Source: Paludibacteraceae bacterium (GTDB lineage Bacteria > Bacteroidota > Bacteroidia > Bacteroidales > Paludibacteraceae). Taken from it: 46,339 nt of DNA. The notes below the pieces were generated by a model. It was not told the origin of the DNA. It saw only the letters and a list, made by a program, of their open reading frames with translations, and did not search any database. The position numbers and the translations under genes are program-made. Within the stretch, counting starts at the first letter, position 1, and each line of letters opens with the position of its first letter. The stretch lies in contig JAFZKQ010000022.1 in the NCBI GenBank assembly GCA_017553575.1, forward strand, positions 1 through 46,339. The letters run 5' to 3'. Of this stretch, positions 35,201 to 43,387 are shown in pieces.

Positions 35201-35679
35201 GTGAAATCCGAAAACTTAGCACCGACCACCCGTTGTATCTCATCCTCCACCTCGCCCTTTTTCTCCCAATACTTACCGTTCAAAGAGAGGCTACGCAACG
35301 ACCATTTCGCCGAATCCAAATTGCCGCTCCGTTTCACACGGACGCTCCAAATCGACTCATAAAGTTCTCCGTCATTCCCGACGAATGTCAAAGAGACCGA
35401 CGCTTGGGATGCCCCATGCCGAAGTAGCTGAGCTGGATTCTGCAGGGTGACCGACTCGGAAGCCCCCACAGGCTGAAAAGCATCATTACCCGCCACACTC
35501 ATACGAGGGGTCGTTCCAAACAAAGCCAAACAGATGGCATCCAAGACCGTTGATTTTCCCGCCCCTGTGGAACCACAAATAAGGAAAAGCGACTCATCCT
35601 TCAACGGATGGGCATCAAAACGGATTTCCGCCTGCTCAATGGATGCTATATTATTTATTGTCAGTTGCTTTAACTTCAT
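32284..35679 (-). CDS. sbcC: exonuclease SbcC (Rad50-type ATPase)
   Basis: 1131 residues. With SbcD it forms the nuclease complex that processes hairpins and double-strand ends. Walker A GSTGAGKST is at residues 36-44; a long coiled coil spans ~190-930, with the zinc hook CPVC at about residue 540; the ABC signature LSGGQQFMVSLALALG is near 1035; and Walker B TIFIDEGFGTLSED is near 1063. Layout and length are standard for the family. It starts 26 bp after sbcD on the same strand, an operon. A plus-strand nadK converges on it. Confidence 0.96.
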   Translation of the reverse strand: MKLKQLTINNIASIEQAEIRFDAHPLKDESLFLICGSTGAGKSTVLDAICLALFGTTPRMSVAGNDAFQPVGASESVTLQNPAQLLRHGASQASVSLTFVGNDGELYESIWSVRVKRSGNLDSAKWSLRSLSLNGKYWEKKGEVEDEIQRVVGAKFSDFTKTTMLAQGDFAQFLKSKAIDKANILQGLFGDDIYERIGKKIFEVHKEKEQEKRDLQKEMESHKLLTSEEIEQRNSLLNTTRRQVTEKTKLKAEIDAKAEWKKRKADMSQSFQMNEEKRKTLLAGIEGELYRNQSLVIKQWGESSQAIAWMNQRKDKSNALVLAKEKEASFLSRFQLMCRGIKGEQCSLEENNRCLKEISEAMANCSDAERRMFDQSETIVEKLDQAQRTRKKAQDCRAKLKETESLLTNSLAEVESSEKKFVEMKAQEEALQQRVDEAGRELLSMDPNGDLLARHTSISDLSNRLSTLKDKLALWLSLQKEEESIRQELAKEEQKELALETAKKQADVDFEQADLAYKAAARAVNDMAKELRRSLRQGEPCPVCGQVVHSVFSDEHFLSVLAEPEEARKRCEAEQRRIASLLEASKQLIVKYKRECEVKSQTVKSAQLDFEGLKSSVVASYAELKMVCEEKTFSSLADLSDEMEKMGATAVALKERVLELNRIQAKRAEAQKAKDEQHLITEEQKKVCDVVKKKRDDLQNEIKNNKELCTREEEEERSVLVQLEGMMAIADWRKRYEADAPSLVVQVQELSKKYEDWKENQKMLATKIEVSQRDLEFLESTMRAIVEKTSWTVPTVEPQPMANLPKASALLQSGISEWKQEMVGLERNISEMSQHLDAFFAEHVDLDEERLSFLSANYTSESISKLVAEHEKTENEYATICGECNSLKNGILEMDSHSPLFSEQEKDWQEVDFRNQSALLQEELSSCNQMIGSITRELESDEETRKHVGKLSLKMEDVSKEEERWFRLNEKLGDSTGSKFKRLALRLVFDNLLQNANRYLRSFDDNFELAKQEGFVIEVKDYRSNRNLSSSSLSGGQQFMVSLALALGLADMADTSRCASDTIFIDEGFGTLSEDYLANVMDCLEKLHQTTGKRVGIISHVERLRERIATQIVVEGGNTSVPSRVKVVCME

Positions 35680-35705
35680 AAGTCATTTCGATTTTTAAAC
35701 TTGGT

Positions 35706-36944
35706 TTATTCTTCCATCATACGAAGCACTTCGTTAAAGGTCTCCTCCATCTCCTCCGAGAAGTCGTCACCCAACGAACGTTTCGCCACCTCCAAAGGTG
35801 TCAACGCCCTAAATTCCGACAAGGAGACATCCGTCAACGAGGTGGCCTCGCTCCTTGCCTTACTACGCACATAATTGACAGTCAGCAATTTCAAGTTCTG
35901 GAAATAAGATTCGTCAGCCTTTTTTCGGTTGGAGACAAGAGGAGAATCCTCGTTCAGTTCCCGTGCCGCCCGTTCATAGGCATCACTCGGGGCAGTCTCC
36001 TGTTTGACGTTCAGGCGAACATACTCCGTACCCTCCCATGGATAAGACCTCATAGCCCTGAGAGCCTCCACAAAATCGGCTGGTTCGGAAGGCACCGTGA
36101 CAAGACGATGCGGCACCTCTATCCGATGTTCCCGCACATGAGGACGATTCTCCTCATCAAACGTCACGACGCTGACAGAATGTTCAAAGTCCTCATCAAA
36201 GCTGACGGCGATGGGTGAACCCGAATAACGGACCTTCCGTTCCAAGCCCCCAACAAACTGAGGATGATGAATATGCCCCAAAGCAAAATAATCGAATTCA
36301 TCGGAGAAATCGGCAATCGGCAAAGTCTCCACCCCACCGATGGAATCGAGTTTATGCCCAGAGAAATCCAAGTTGCCCGCCACCGTCAAATGGCCCATCA
36401 ACAACAAAGGCAAACCCGCCCCGTTCCGTTGCGCCATGCGTTGGAGCAATCCCTTATAGAAAGAGGCTATGCGGTTCATCCCCGCCATTGGCTTAGGGAA
36501 ATTTTGTTCGTAAGCGAAAGGCACAGCCCCCAACCAGCCACAAGTCCGCCCTTGGGCATCCTTCAGTTCGATGATATGAGAATCGAAATCCGGCTTACGG
36601 TCATCCGTCTCCGCGATGGAGGTGACGATTCGGACATTCGCCAAGCGCCACAACTCCTCATCGACACCTATGCGCTGCGCACTATCATGATTACCCGATA
36701 TGACCACTATGGTCATCGACGGAAGCGCCTCATGGATTCTCAACATGGCGTCGTTAAAGAGACGTTTTGAGGAGACGGAGATATTGGAGGTCTCGTAGAT
36801 GTCGCCAGAAACCAACAAAGCATCCGGTTTCTCCTCCTGAACCAAACGCAACAATTGGACGAAAAAAGCTAGATGGTTTTCCGTCAACTCCTCTCCATAA
36901 AGCACCTTGCCGATGTGCAAATCACTCGTATGTATTACTTTCAT
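35706..36944 (-). CDS. sbcD: exonuclease SbcD (Mre11-type nuclease)
   Basis: 412 residues. A Mn2+-dependent nuclease of the calcineurin-like phosphoesterase fold. Metal-binding motifs in order: SDLHIGK (residues 7-13), VSGDIYE, SGNHDSA, LMGHLTV and LGHIHHP. The C-terminal ~150 residues form the capping and SbcC-binding part. It is first in the sbcDC operon, with a TATATTTG box about 60 bp upstream, and is divergent from the DASS transporter gene. Confidence 0.96.
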   Translation of the reverse strand: MKVIHTSDLHIGKVLYGEELTENHLAFFVQLLRLVQEEKPDALLVSGDIYETSNISVSSKRLFNDAMLRIHEALPSMTIVVISGNHDSAQRIGVDEELWRLANVRIVTSIAETDDRKPDFDSHIIELKDAQGRTCGWLGAVPFAYEQNFPKPMAGMNRIASFYKGLLQRMAQRNGAGLPLLLMGHLTVAGNLDFSGHKLDSIGGVETLPIADFSDEFDYFALGHIHHPQFVGGLERKVRYSGSPIAVSFDEDFEHSVSVVTFDEENRPHVREHRIEVPHRLVTVPSEPADFVEALRAMRSYPWEGTEYVRLNVKQETAPSDAYERAARELNEDSPLVSNRKKADESYFQNLKLLTVNYVRSKARSEATSLTDVSLSEFRALTPLEVAKRSLGDDFSEEMEETFNEVLRMMEE

Positions 36945-37003
36945 CAGTCACATGATTTTTTACCCCAGAGGGCATTTCACAACAAGTCAATTTTCTCCAA
37001 TAA

Positions 37004-37011
37004 CAAATATA
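37004..37011 (-). promoter_or_regulatory. -7 box for sbcDC
   Basis: TATATTTG on the minus strand, about 60 bp before the sbcD ATG. Confidence 0.5.
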
Positions 37012-37124
37012 CAGATATTCGAAGGCTGAAATCAGGAAAGTAGCGATTTTTTTAGAAGAAATTTACGCAAAAATAAAAATATGGGAATTATAGCAAACGG
37101 TGGATAAATAGCTTTAGATTTTTG

Positions 37125-37154
37125 TTGTTTTTTAAAGTCTATTTTATAATTTTG
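37125..37154 (+). promoter_or_regulatory. promoter of the DASS transporter gene
   Basis: TTG at 37125-37127, 19-bp spacer, TAATTTTG at 37147-37154. Leader about 60 nt. Confidence 0.65.
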
Positions 37155-37222
37155 TGCCGTTTTCCCTTGAAGAAAAAAGAGAATAAATATTCAAAAAAAA
37201 CATAAAGAACAACAAACAAAAA

Positions 37223-38680
37223 ATGTCAGCGAATTTATCAGCTAGTCCGGAGATTTCTCAGAAGACTAAAAAACTAATTACACTACTTGTCCCAGTCATC
37301 TTAGCACTGGTGACATGGATCATGCCAGCCGATTCTTTCGGCATTCCAGGTTTAACTATCATTGAGCAACGTGTCATTGCTATCTTCCTTTTGGCCGCTG
37401 CCCTATGGATAACAGAACCTATTCCAGTATGGACCACATCTGTCATGATTATCGTCCTAATGCTGCTGACCACTTCGGACAGTATGCTATCTTTCCTCGA
37501 CTACTCCAAAGATCCGTCGACAAGTATAACCTTCGGAACTGCCATCAGTTATAAGAGTATCATGGCAACATGGGCCAACCCTATCATCATGCTCTTCATG
37601 GGTGGTTTCATCTTGGCGATTACCGCATCAAAATATAAAATGGACGCAGGATTGGCAAAAGTGTTGTTGAAACCTTTCGGAACGAAGTCACACATCGTTA
37701 TGTTGGGCTTCATCTTCGTAACAGCCATCTTCTCCATGTTCATGAGCAACACCGCCACAGCGGCCATGATGTTGACCATCTTGAGCCCTGTATTAGCCAC
37801 ATTGCCAGCAGACGGAAAAGGAAGAATCGGTTTGGCGCTCTCCATTCCTATCGCAGCTAATGTCGGTGGTATCGGTACGCCTATCGGTACGCCTCCTAAC
37901 GCCATCGCTATGGGATACTTGGCAGACAACGGCCTTGAAATATCATTCGTACAATGGATGTTTCTTATGGTGCCATTCGTAATCATCCTCCTTTTGTTCT
38001 CTTGGTACTTGCTCTTAAAAATGTTCCCTTTCACACAGAAGGAGATTGTCGTAGAAATTGAAGGAGAATTCGAGAAATCAACGAAAGCTTATATCGCCTA
38101 CATCACATTCGGTGTCACAATCCTTTTGTGGGTTACCGGTGAGTTGACAGGATTGAACGCCAACGTCGTTGCCTTGATTCCGGTTGCAGTCTTGACCGTT
38201 ACAGGTGTCATCACAAAAGAAGACCTCCGCAAGGTGGATTGGGACGTTCTTTGGTTGGTTGCCGGTGGTTTCGCGTTAGGTGTCGGCTTGGACAAGACAG
38301 GTTTGGCAAAACACATGGTAGATGCCATTCCGTTCTCCACATGGCCACCACTTCTCGTGATGATTGGTTCCGGTGTTCTTTGCGTCGTAATGTCTACATT
38401 TATGAGTAACAGTGGAACAGCCGCACTTCTCATTCCAATTCTTACGGCAGTAGGTTTCGGTATGCAAGAGCAACTTGCCGATTTGGGTGGCGTAACCTCT
38501 TTGTTAATCGGTCTTGCCGTATCCGCATCTTTGGCTATGGCATTGCCAATCAGTACACCGCCAAACGCATTGGCTTATGCGAAAGGATTCATTGAGCAAA
38601 AAGATATGGCAACAGTCGGCATTATCGTCGGCATTGTCGGTATCGCTTTAGGTTACACAATGCTTATCCTTATCGCTTAA
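37223..38680 (+). CDS. DASS family (SLC13-type) dicarboxylate transporter
   Basis: 485 residues with ~11-13 membrane helices. The two SNT signature motifs of the divalent anion:Na+ symporter family are present, MSNTATAAMM (near residue 174) and MSNSGTAALLIP (near 394), plus GIGTPIGTPPNAIAMGYL and PISTPPNALAYAKG, which form the substrate and sodium sites. Substrates of this family are C4-dicarboxylates or citrate; in an organism with a propionate-type carboxylase, succinate or fumarate movement is a reasonable inference. It stands alone, with its own promoter and a strong hairpin after it. Confidence 0.93.
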   Translation: MSANLSASPEISQKTKKLITLLVPVILALVTWIMPADSFGIPGLTIIEQRVIAIFLLAAALWITEPIPVWTTSVMIIVLMLLTTSDSMLSFLDYSKDPSTSITFGTAISYKSIMATWANPIIMLFMGGFILAITASKYKMDAGLAKVLLKPFGTKSHIVMLGFIFVTAIFSMFMSNTATAAMMLTILSPVLATLPADGKGRIGLALSIPIAANVGGIGTPIGTPPNAIAMGYLADNGLEISFVQWMFLMVPFVIILLLFSWYLLLKMFPFTQKEIVVEIEGEFEKSTKAYIAYITFGVTILLWVTGELTGLNANVVALIPVAVLTVTGVITKEDLRKVDWDVLWLVAGGFALGVGLDKTGLAKHMVDAIPFSTWPPLLVMIGSGVLCVVMSTFMSNSGTAALLIPILTAVGFGMQEQLADLGGVTSLLIGLAVSASLAMALPISTPPNALAYAKGFIEQKDMATVGIIVGIVGIALGYTMLILIA

Positions 38681-38696
38681 CGATAAAGACATTCAG

Positions 38697-38736
38697 AATG
38701 TGAACAATCTCGGAAACGATTTTGTTCACATTTTGT
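38697..38736 (+). terminator. terminator of the DASS transporter gene
   Basis: An 11-bp stem AATGTGAACAA...TTGTTCACATT (38697-38707 with 38722-38732), followed by TTGTT. Confidence 0.75.
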
Positions 38737-38894
38737 TCTATAAACCAGACTCCACGATTTCTACGGCAAAAGACGCGGAAAGATTGGATTCGCAAAAATC
38801 AACTACTACAGGAGAAAGATTTATCATTTTCAAAATTGGTTTTTCCTCTCCGCTTAACTCGAAGAGGCTTCCTCTTCCTTAATTACACAATTGT

Positions 38895-39986
38895 ATGAAA
38901 TTAAACTCACCCCAAAACGAGATTTACGGTAAAGAACGTTTTACTGCGTTAGAAGCACAACGCTTGGCACAAGAGATCGCATTTGGTCCTATCGTTTTCC
39001 AAATATCCCGATTGATGGTCAAGTTCGGCATTTTCCAACTACTTTCCGACAACCGCCAAGGTTTGACGCTTGACGAGATCAAGGAAAAGTGCCCAGTCAA
39101 ATTGAGCAAATATGCCGTTCAAATCTTGTTAGAGTCTTCTTTGACCATCGGAACCGTACTTCTCAAAGAGGAGAAGTTCTTCTTGGCAAAAGCCGGTTGG
39201 TTCCTCATCAACGACAAGATGGCTCGTGTCAACATGGAGTTCAACCATGATGTCAACTACTTAGGTATGTTCAAATTGGAAGAGTCTTTGCTCAACGGCA
39301 AGCCTGAAGGATTGAAAGTCTTCGGTTCTTGGCCAACCATCTACGAAGGACTCTCCTCTCTTCCTGCCCAAGTACAAAAGAGCTGGTTCGGATTCGACCA
39401 CTTCTATTCAGACAACTCTTTCGAGCAAGCCTTGGAAATCGTCTTCTCAAAGAAGCCAAAGACCCTTTTGGATGTTGGTGGCAACACAGGCCGTTGGGCA
39501 ACTCAATGCGTACACTACGATTCAAACGTGGTTGTTACCATCATGGACTTGCCTCAACAAATCGGATTGATGCGCAACGCCGTTAAAGGCATGGAGGGCG
39601 AAGACCGTATCCTCGGACACGGAGCTAACCTCCTCGACAAGAACGTACCGTTCCCTACTGGTTTCGAGGCTATTTGGATGAGCCAATTCTTGGATTGCTT
39701 CTCTGAGGAAGAGGTGACAAGCATCCTTTCAAGGGCTGCCAAGTCAATGGACGGAAACGCAACACTCTACATCATGGAGACCTTCTGGGACAGACAACGT
39801 TTCGAGACTGCTTCCTACTGCTTGGCACAAACAAGCGTATACTTCACTGCGCTCGCCAACGGAAACAGCAAAATGTACTACTCCGAAGACATGATCCGTT
39901 GCATCAACGACGCTGGCCTAAAGGTAGACAAGATCTACGACAACCTAGGTTTGGGACACAGCATCGTGGCTTGCAAACTCAAATAA
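38895..39986 (+). CDS. class I SAM-dependent methyltransferase, two-domain O-methyltransferase type
   Basis: 363 residues. The N-terminal ~110 form a winged-helix dimerisation domain (IAFGPIVFQISRLMVKFGIFQLL), the C-terminal part a Rossmann methyltransferase with motif I LLDVGGNTGRWA and the later MDLPQQI and LGHGANLLD loops that bind SAM. The layout matches small-molecule O-methyltransferases (methyltransf_2 type). The acceptor is unknown. It has a ~160-bp upstream region holding a short GAAGAGG/CCTCTTC hairpin (38862-38878) right before the start, and a strong terminator after it. No biosynthetic partner genes are adjacent. Confidence 0.85.
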   Translation: MKLNSPQNEIYGKERFTALEAQRLAQEIAFGPIVFQISRLMVKFGIFQLLSDNRQGLTLDEIKEKCPVKLSKYAVQILLESSLTIGTVLLKEEKFFLAKAGWFLINDKMARVNMEFNHDVNYLGMFKLEESLLNGKPEGLKVFGSWPTIYEGLSSLPAQVQKSWFGFDHFYSDNSFEQALEIVFSKKPKTLLDVGGNTGRWATQCVHYDSNVVVTIMDLPQQIGLMRNAVKGMEGEDRILGHGANLLDKNVPFPTGFEAIWMSQFLDCFSEEEVTSILSRAAKSMDGNATLYIMETFWDRQRFETASYCLAQTSVYFTALANGNSKMYYSEDMIRCINDAGLKVDKIYDNLGLGHSIVACKLK

Positions 39987-40003
39987 GAGATTTTCATAGT
40001 TAC

Positions 40004-40038
40004 AAAAGCCTCGCGTACCGCTTGTACGCGAGGCTTTT
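40004..40038 (+). terminator. intrinsic terminator of the methyltransferase gene
   Basis: A perfect 15-bp stem AAAAGCCTCGCGTAC...GTACGCGAGGCTTTT with a 5-nt loop, A and T runs at both ends. Among the strongest hairpins in the window. Confidence 0.9.
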
Positions 40039-40058
40039 CTCATAATCTGCGATTGACC

Positions 40059-40466
40059 ATGACGTTTAGACTCTCCACCCTCCTCCTCTTCGCCGGACTA
40101 TGCACACAGAGTGTCCAAGCCTATCAATTCGGCGAAATCATGGCAAAGATGAACGTAGTCCATCTCACACCAGACATATACCCCTCTTTCAAAGGTGGCG
40201 ACCAAGCCCTACTCAAATACATCGGGAAGAACAACCAAGCTCCAATCTCCGCTGATGGCAAAAAGATAAAAGGGAAAGTCGCCGTGAAGTTCGTCATCGA
40301 AGAGGACGGCACAACAGGAGAGATTGAAATCTACAGAAGTTCACAGAAAGCAGAGGTGGATTCCGCGGGTATAGCGTTCGTCAAGAATATGCCGAGATGG
40401 ATACCTGGAATTGAAGATGGCAGACCGGTGCGTTGCCTCTACATCCTGCCTCTACACCTGAAATAA
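40059..40466 (+). CDS. periplasmic TonB C-terminal-domain protein
   Basis: 135 residues from the ATG at 40059 (a TTG two codons earlier is not needed). Residues 1-21 are a signal peptide (MTFRLSTLLLFAGLCTQSVQA). The rest is a TonB C-terminal domain: KGKVAVKFVIEEDGTTGEIEI, then the hallmark W-x-PG-x-x-DGRPV and the final Y-I-L-P strand. Unlike a normal TonB, there is no membrane anchor and no Pro-rich linker, so it is a soluble periplasmic domain-only protein, perhaps competing with or modulating TonB. The strong methyltransferase terminator sits 21 bp upstream, so it needs its own promoter, which I do not see clearly. Confidence 0.82.
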   Translation: MTFRLSTLLLFAGLCTQSVQAYQFGEIMAKMNVVHLTPDIYPSFKGGDQALLKYIGKNNQAPISADGKKIKGKVAVKFVIEEDGTTGEIEIYRSSQKAEVDSAGIAFVKNMPRWIPGIEDGRPVRCLYILPLHLK

Positions 40467-40564
40467 ATTCGAGAAATTTTCCGTCAAGGCCTCCCTTCAT
40501 TTGTTTTTTCCCTAACTTAGCGAAAGTCCAAGAATAAAATTTTATCACTCAATCATTTCAAGCC

Positions 40565-41320
40565 ATGAAAATAGACATTGAATTCATCAAAAAGGCCGAT
40601 TACATATTAGTTTTCCTTTGCTCACTCGCTGGTCTTATAATGCTATCCTTCCTATTGATAGATGTTTTTTTCAAACCGAGTCACAAAGAGGTTACAGTAA
40701 ACAATAGCATAAACAATGAAAATGAGGACAAGAACGAAGGGGAAAAAGAAGGTCAGAAAAAAGAGGAGAAAGAGCACATCGAATTTTATAGCCTACTTAA
40801 TGATGGATATTTGTTTAAAGTGAAGAATTATAACTTGCCATTAGAATACTCACGTATTTCCAAAATAAAATCATATGATGAAGAGGAGATGGAATACGGG
40901 CTTTCCAATTTCTTATTTATAAACAGCAAAAAAGAAGAATATAGATTATTTCCTTCCAATTCACAATACATTTATAAATACAGCTTCATCTACGAAAAAG
41001 AAGACAGTCTAGAATGTAATCTTTATGCCGTCATAAAAAACGACACCAATGACGACAAGAAACTCACCACCTCCGATGATGTTTCACTGTACATATCGGA
41101 CCCTGACGGGAAAAATCTAACGGAGATATCTCCAGACATACAATCTTTGGAACAGTTCTTGAGCCGAAAGATCGTCTTCACGGAGTATCACGACAAAGAA
41201 TTAAAATACTATGCATTCGACTGCAAGAAGAGAGAGAAAATTCACATTAAATCCGTAAAACAAGATTATAGTTCCAAAAAGTTAGACTTACCATACTACA
41301 AAAATTCGTATAGGAGATAA
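40565..41320 (+). CDS. single-pass membrane protein, unknown
   Basis: 251 residues, visibly more AT-rich than its neighbours. A membrane helix (residues ~14-36) follows a short cytoplasmic MKIDIEFIKKADY; then a Lys/Glu-rich linker (~45-70) leads to an extracytoplasmic domain. That domain has a DDKKLTTSDDVSLYISDPDGKNLTEISP stretch, like repeats seen in exported beta-propeller proteins, but I do not recognise the family. It lies between the TonB-C gene and a decayed copy of that gene's end, with no obvious own promoter box. Codon use and position suggest insertion into the locus. Confidence 0.7.
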   Translation: MKIDIEFIKKADYILVFLCSLAGLIMLSFLLIDVFFKPSHKEVTVNNSINNENEDKNEGEKEGQKKEEKEHIEFYSLLNDGYLFKVKNYNLPLEYSRISKIKSYDEEEMEYGLSNFLFINSKKEEYRLFPSNSQYIYKYSFIYEKEDSLECNLYAVIKNDTNDDKKLTTSDDVSLYISDPDGKNLTEISPDIQSLEQFLSRKIVFTEYHDKELKYYAFDCKKREKIHIKSVKQDYSSKKLDLPYYKNSYRR

Positions 41321-41325
41321 CACCC

Positions 41326-41333
41326 TATTTTTG
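41326..41333 (+). promoter_or_regulatory. -7 box before the TonB-C remnant
   Basis: TATTTTTG, exact consensus, 9 bp before the ATG of the 40-codon remnant ORF. Confidence 0.4.
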
Positions 41334-41342
41334 CAAGGCGAG

Positions 41343-41465
41343 ATGTTTATTCAACACATCATTCTTTTCAAGAGACAAACCGGGATTCTCCGTCAAGAAA
41401 ATGCCGAGATGGATTACCCAGATGGAAGACCCGTACACTGTCTATATATTCAACCGATTCATTAA
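41343..41465 (+). pseudogene. TonB-C gene remnant (C-terminal end only)
   Basis: From ~41381 the sequence aligns with the 3' end of the TonB-C gene (40360-40466): TCAAGAA-ATGCCGAGATGG is almost identical. The translation D-Y-P-D-G-R-P-V-H-C-L-Y-I-Q-P-I-H-stop mirrors the intact E-D-G-R-P-V-R-C-L-Y-I-L-P-L-H. A frameshift right after MPRW joins the two frames. The remnant now sits in a 40-codon ORF that starts at 41343 and has its own -7 box, so it is probably a truncated paralogue, although expression as a small peptide cannot be excluded. Confidence 0.7.
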
Positions 41466-41486
41466 AAATATAGAGTGCTTTAGAAC

Positions 41487-41527
41487 AAAAAAATACCCCC
41501 GAGAATTCTGGAAATTCTCAGGGGGTA
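41487..41527 (-). terminator. intrinsic terminator of the DUF6515 gene
   Basis: TACCCCC-GAGAATT...AATTCTC-GGGGGTA (14-bp stem with one bulge), followed on the minus strand by seven T's (41487-41493). Confidence 0.9.
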
Positions 41528-41549
41528 ACTATCTCTATTTCAAGAAGAA

Positions 41550-42362
41550 TCAATCCATGATTTTGATAACCTCGTACCAAATTTCACCGTGGTAAACCAC
41601 AGCCTTATACTGCACGCCGTCCACAATGTAGTAAGTATTACCATTGATCATGATTTGCTCATAGCCGTCAGGGATACTCTCTACAATCGCACCTACAGGA
41701 GGAGCAACCACCTCATACTGCAAAGCCACTTTTCTATAGAAAACACCATAATAGTAATAATAGTTCACGTCATTCAAATAGATGATGCGGGACTGAGGAA
41801 TCACATCCACTCTCACGCCCAATGGCGGACGAGAGACGATATAGTGCTTTTGGATAGGATCGTAGCTATAGAAGACACCCTTCTTGTAGTAATAATCCGT
41901 AGTTCCATATCTCACATAATGAGCATTTTTGGTCGCCTTGTACTTAGTTACCTTTGTACCGCGAGTCGGCAAATGCTTGTAATTCTCAGCAGGAGAGACA
42001 TGCTCTGGTTTCAACTTCTTATTGACCGTACCCGTCTGAGCCGAACCTCTGTGCTCCATAACTGGCTTCACATCCGACTTAGGTCTAGAACTTGTAGAGT
42101 TCGTCGATCTCGTTCCACTATTACCACGGGTGGAAGAAGAGGCTGCTTGCTCCTTCTTATCCGAAGCGGAGGAACTGCTACGAGTCGAGCTCGAACCACG
42201 CAAGGAAGAGGACGACGAGTTCGTAGTCGAGTTTGTAGTCGAACGAGTCGTTGATGAAGAAGAACGAGTTGATGTGTTTCCGCGTTGAGCAGAAACTTCA
42301 ACACCTGTGCAAAGTAGCGTTGCCACGCAAATTGCTATACCGATAATTCTATTCATTTTCAT
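41550..42362 (-). CDS. exported DUF6515 family protein with Ser/Thr-rich region
   Basis: 270 residues. Residues 1-25 are a signal peptide (ending VEVSAQ). Residues ~27-100 are almost wholly Ser, Thr, Arg and Asn with interspersed charges, a flexible spacer that may be O-glycosylated, as is common for secreted Bacteroidales proteins. Residues ~130-265 hold three repeats of the DUF6515 type: Y-x-Y-x-x-G-V-F-Y, then hydrophobic-P-P-x-G-x-x-V/I. Such proteins are envelope-associated and of unknown role. A full-consensus promoter lies about 60 bp upstream. Two ATGs (42362 and 42356) are in frame and both fit. Confidence 0.82.
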   Translation of the reverse strand: MKMNRIIGIAICVATLLCTGVEVSAQRGNTSTRSSSSTTRSTTNSTTNSSSSSLRGSSSTRSSSSASDKKEQAASSSTRGNSGTRSTNSTSSRPKSDVKPVMEHRGSAQTGTVNKKLKPEHVSPAENYKHLPTRGTKVTKYKATKNAHYVRYGTTDYYYKKGVFYSYDPIQKHYIVSRPPLGVRVDVIPQSRIIYLNDVNYYYYYGVFYRKVALQYEVVAPPVGAIVESIPDGYEQIMINGNTYYIVDGVQYKAVVYHGEIWYEVIKIMD

Positions 42363-42421
42363 AAGCCTAAACTAAATTAAGAGGAACTCGGAATCTCCTT
42401 TGTTCCTGAATGTTTCTAATA

Positions 42422-42452
42422 CAAATATAGCAACATTAGAAAGAAAAGCAAA
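42422..42452 (-). promoter_or_regulatory. promoter of the DUF6515 gene
   Basis: On the minus strand TTTG (42449-42452), 19-bp spacer, TATATTTG (42422-42429): full consensus. Confidence 0.75.
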
Positions 42453-42535
42453 TCCTCCTATCCCTTTTAGCACTATTTTAATATTTGTGTAAACAAATTA
42501 ACTTTTTACATAAACAACTTTTCAAAGGAAGGAAA

Positions 42536-43198
42536 TTAGAATTTGACATCCTCCCATTTCAAGCTACCCCAGGCAATCGGTTCAACTTCACCAGGGGAGG
42601 CCGCATCAAACTCTTTCTCCGTGATAGTTTTCTCGGCTTCTCCCTTCTTCTGTAACTTGTATTCAGAATTGAAAATTTCGTCTTCCTTGTATTCATAGCG
42701 GGAAATATAAGTTCCTTCCACCTGACTATTAACAAGTTTCGTAAACCTAGACATAGCCCAGCCCTCCTCAGGGTTCTCCGAGCCAGAAGATGTTAAGACA
42801 CCTTTTTTAGGGTAAATTACGATATTCAATGTTTGCCAACCCAAAGCAGAAAAATCGACCAAGTCCAAGCCCACTTTCGGATTCGTGAAAACTCCCACAT
42901 AACCGAGGCCAACCGCATCGCTATGTTCCGAAAAGATGAGCTCATCACAACCGTCACCGTCAATATCACAAAAAGCCATCTTATTCGGCAACGTACCTTT
43001 ATCGTCCGGATCCAATTTCAAAACTTGCTCTTTCCATAGTTCTTTAACCTTCAAAAGATCGAGAGCCCCATCGGATTGCACTGCCACAACCGACGTTTCA
43101 TTGCCACTACCAGTAGCTTCTTCACTTTTTTGCTGTGTTCCTCCCGTACATGCAGAGAGGAGAACGAATGCACAAGGGATAATAGAATATGCCTTCAT
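42536..43198 (-). CDS. putative lipoprotein with an EF-hand-like loop
   Basis: 220 residues. Lipobox LLSAC puts the lipid cysteine at residue 17, followed by a polar Thr/Gln/Ser linker. A DIDGDGCDELI loop (~residue 79) matches the calcium-binding D-x-D-G-D-x-x-D/E pattern seen in FG-GAP and VCBS repeats. The rest is beta-rich with no family I can name. The residues after the cysteine (TGGTQQK) are not acidic, so surface export by the LES signal is not indicated. Upstream, TAAATTTG serves as a -7 box. Confidence 0.75.
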   Translation of the reverse strand: MKAYSIIPCAFVLLSACTGGTQQKSEEATGSGNETSVVAVQSDGALDLLKVKELWKEQVLKLDPDDKGTLPNKMAFCDIDGDGCDELIFSEHSDAVGLGYVGVFTNPKVGLDLVDFSALGWQTLNIVIYPKKGVLTSSGSENPEEGWAMSRFTKLVNSQVEGTYISRYEYKEDEIFNSEYKLQKKGEAEKTITEKEFDAASPGEVEPIAWGSLKWEDVKF

Positions 43199-43267
43199 AC
43201 TGTTTGATTTACGATTTACAATCTACAATTTTCATAATCACTCACTTCGCCATATCTTAAGGCTTAA

Positions 43268-43275
43268 CAAATTTA
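43268..43275 (-). promoter_or_regulatory. -7 box for the lipoprotein gene at 42536-43198
   Basis: TAAATTTG on the minus strand, 69 bp before the ATG; only a weak -33. Confidence 0.5.
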
Positions 43276-43363
43276 TAAAAAATTTCACATTTCCCACACC
43301 GTTGCCAATATTACCATCTAAAGTTTATGTTCGGCCAGAAAGGATCAATTCGAAAGAAAAGAG

Positions 43364-43371
43364 TATCTTTA
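43364..43371 (+). promoter_or_regulatory. possible -7 box for the NifX-like gene
   Basis: TATCTTTA, one mismatch to TAnnTTTG, 16 bp before the ATG. Confidence 0.35.
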
Positions 43372-43387
43372 CAAAAAATTAAGTAAG

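Noticed and set aside
38700-38882. 60-codon ORF and possible riboswitch upstream of the methyltransferase
   Set aside because: The ORF starts inside the transporter terminator and has no coding character; I could not match the region to SAM or other riboswitch consensus.
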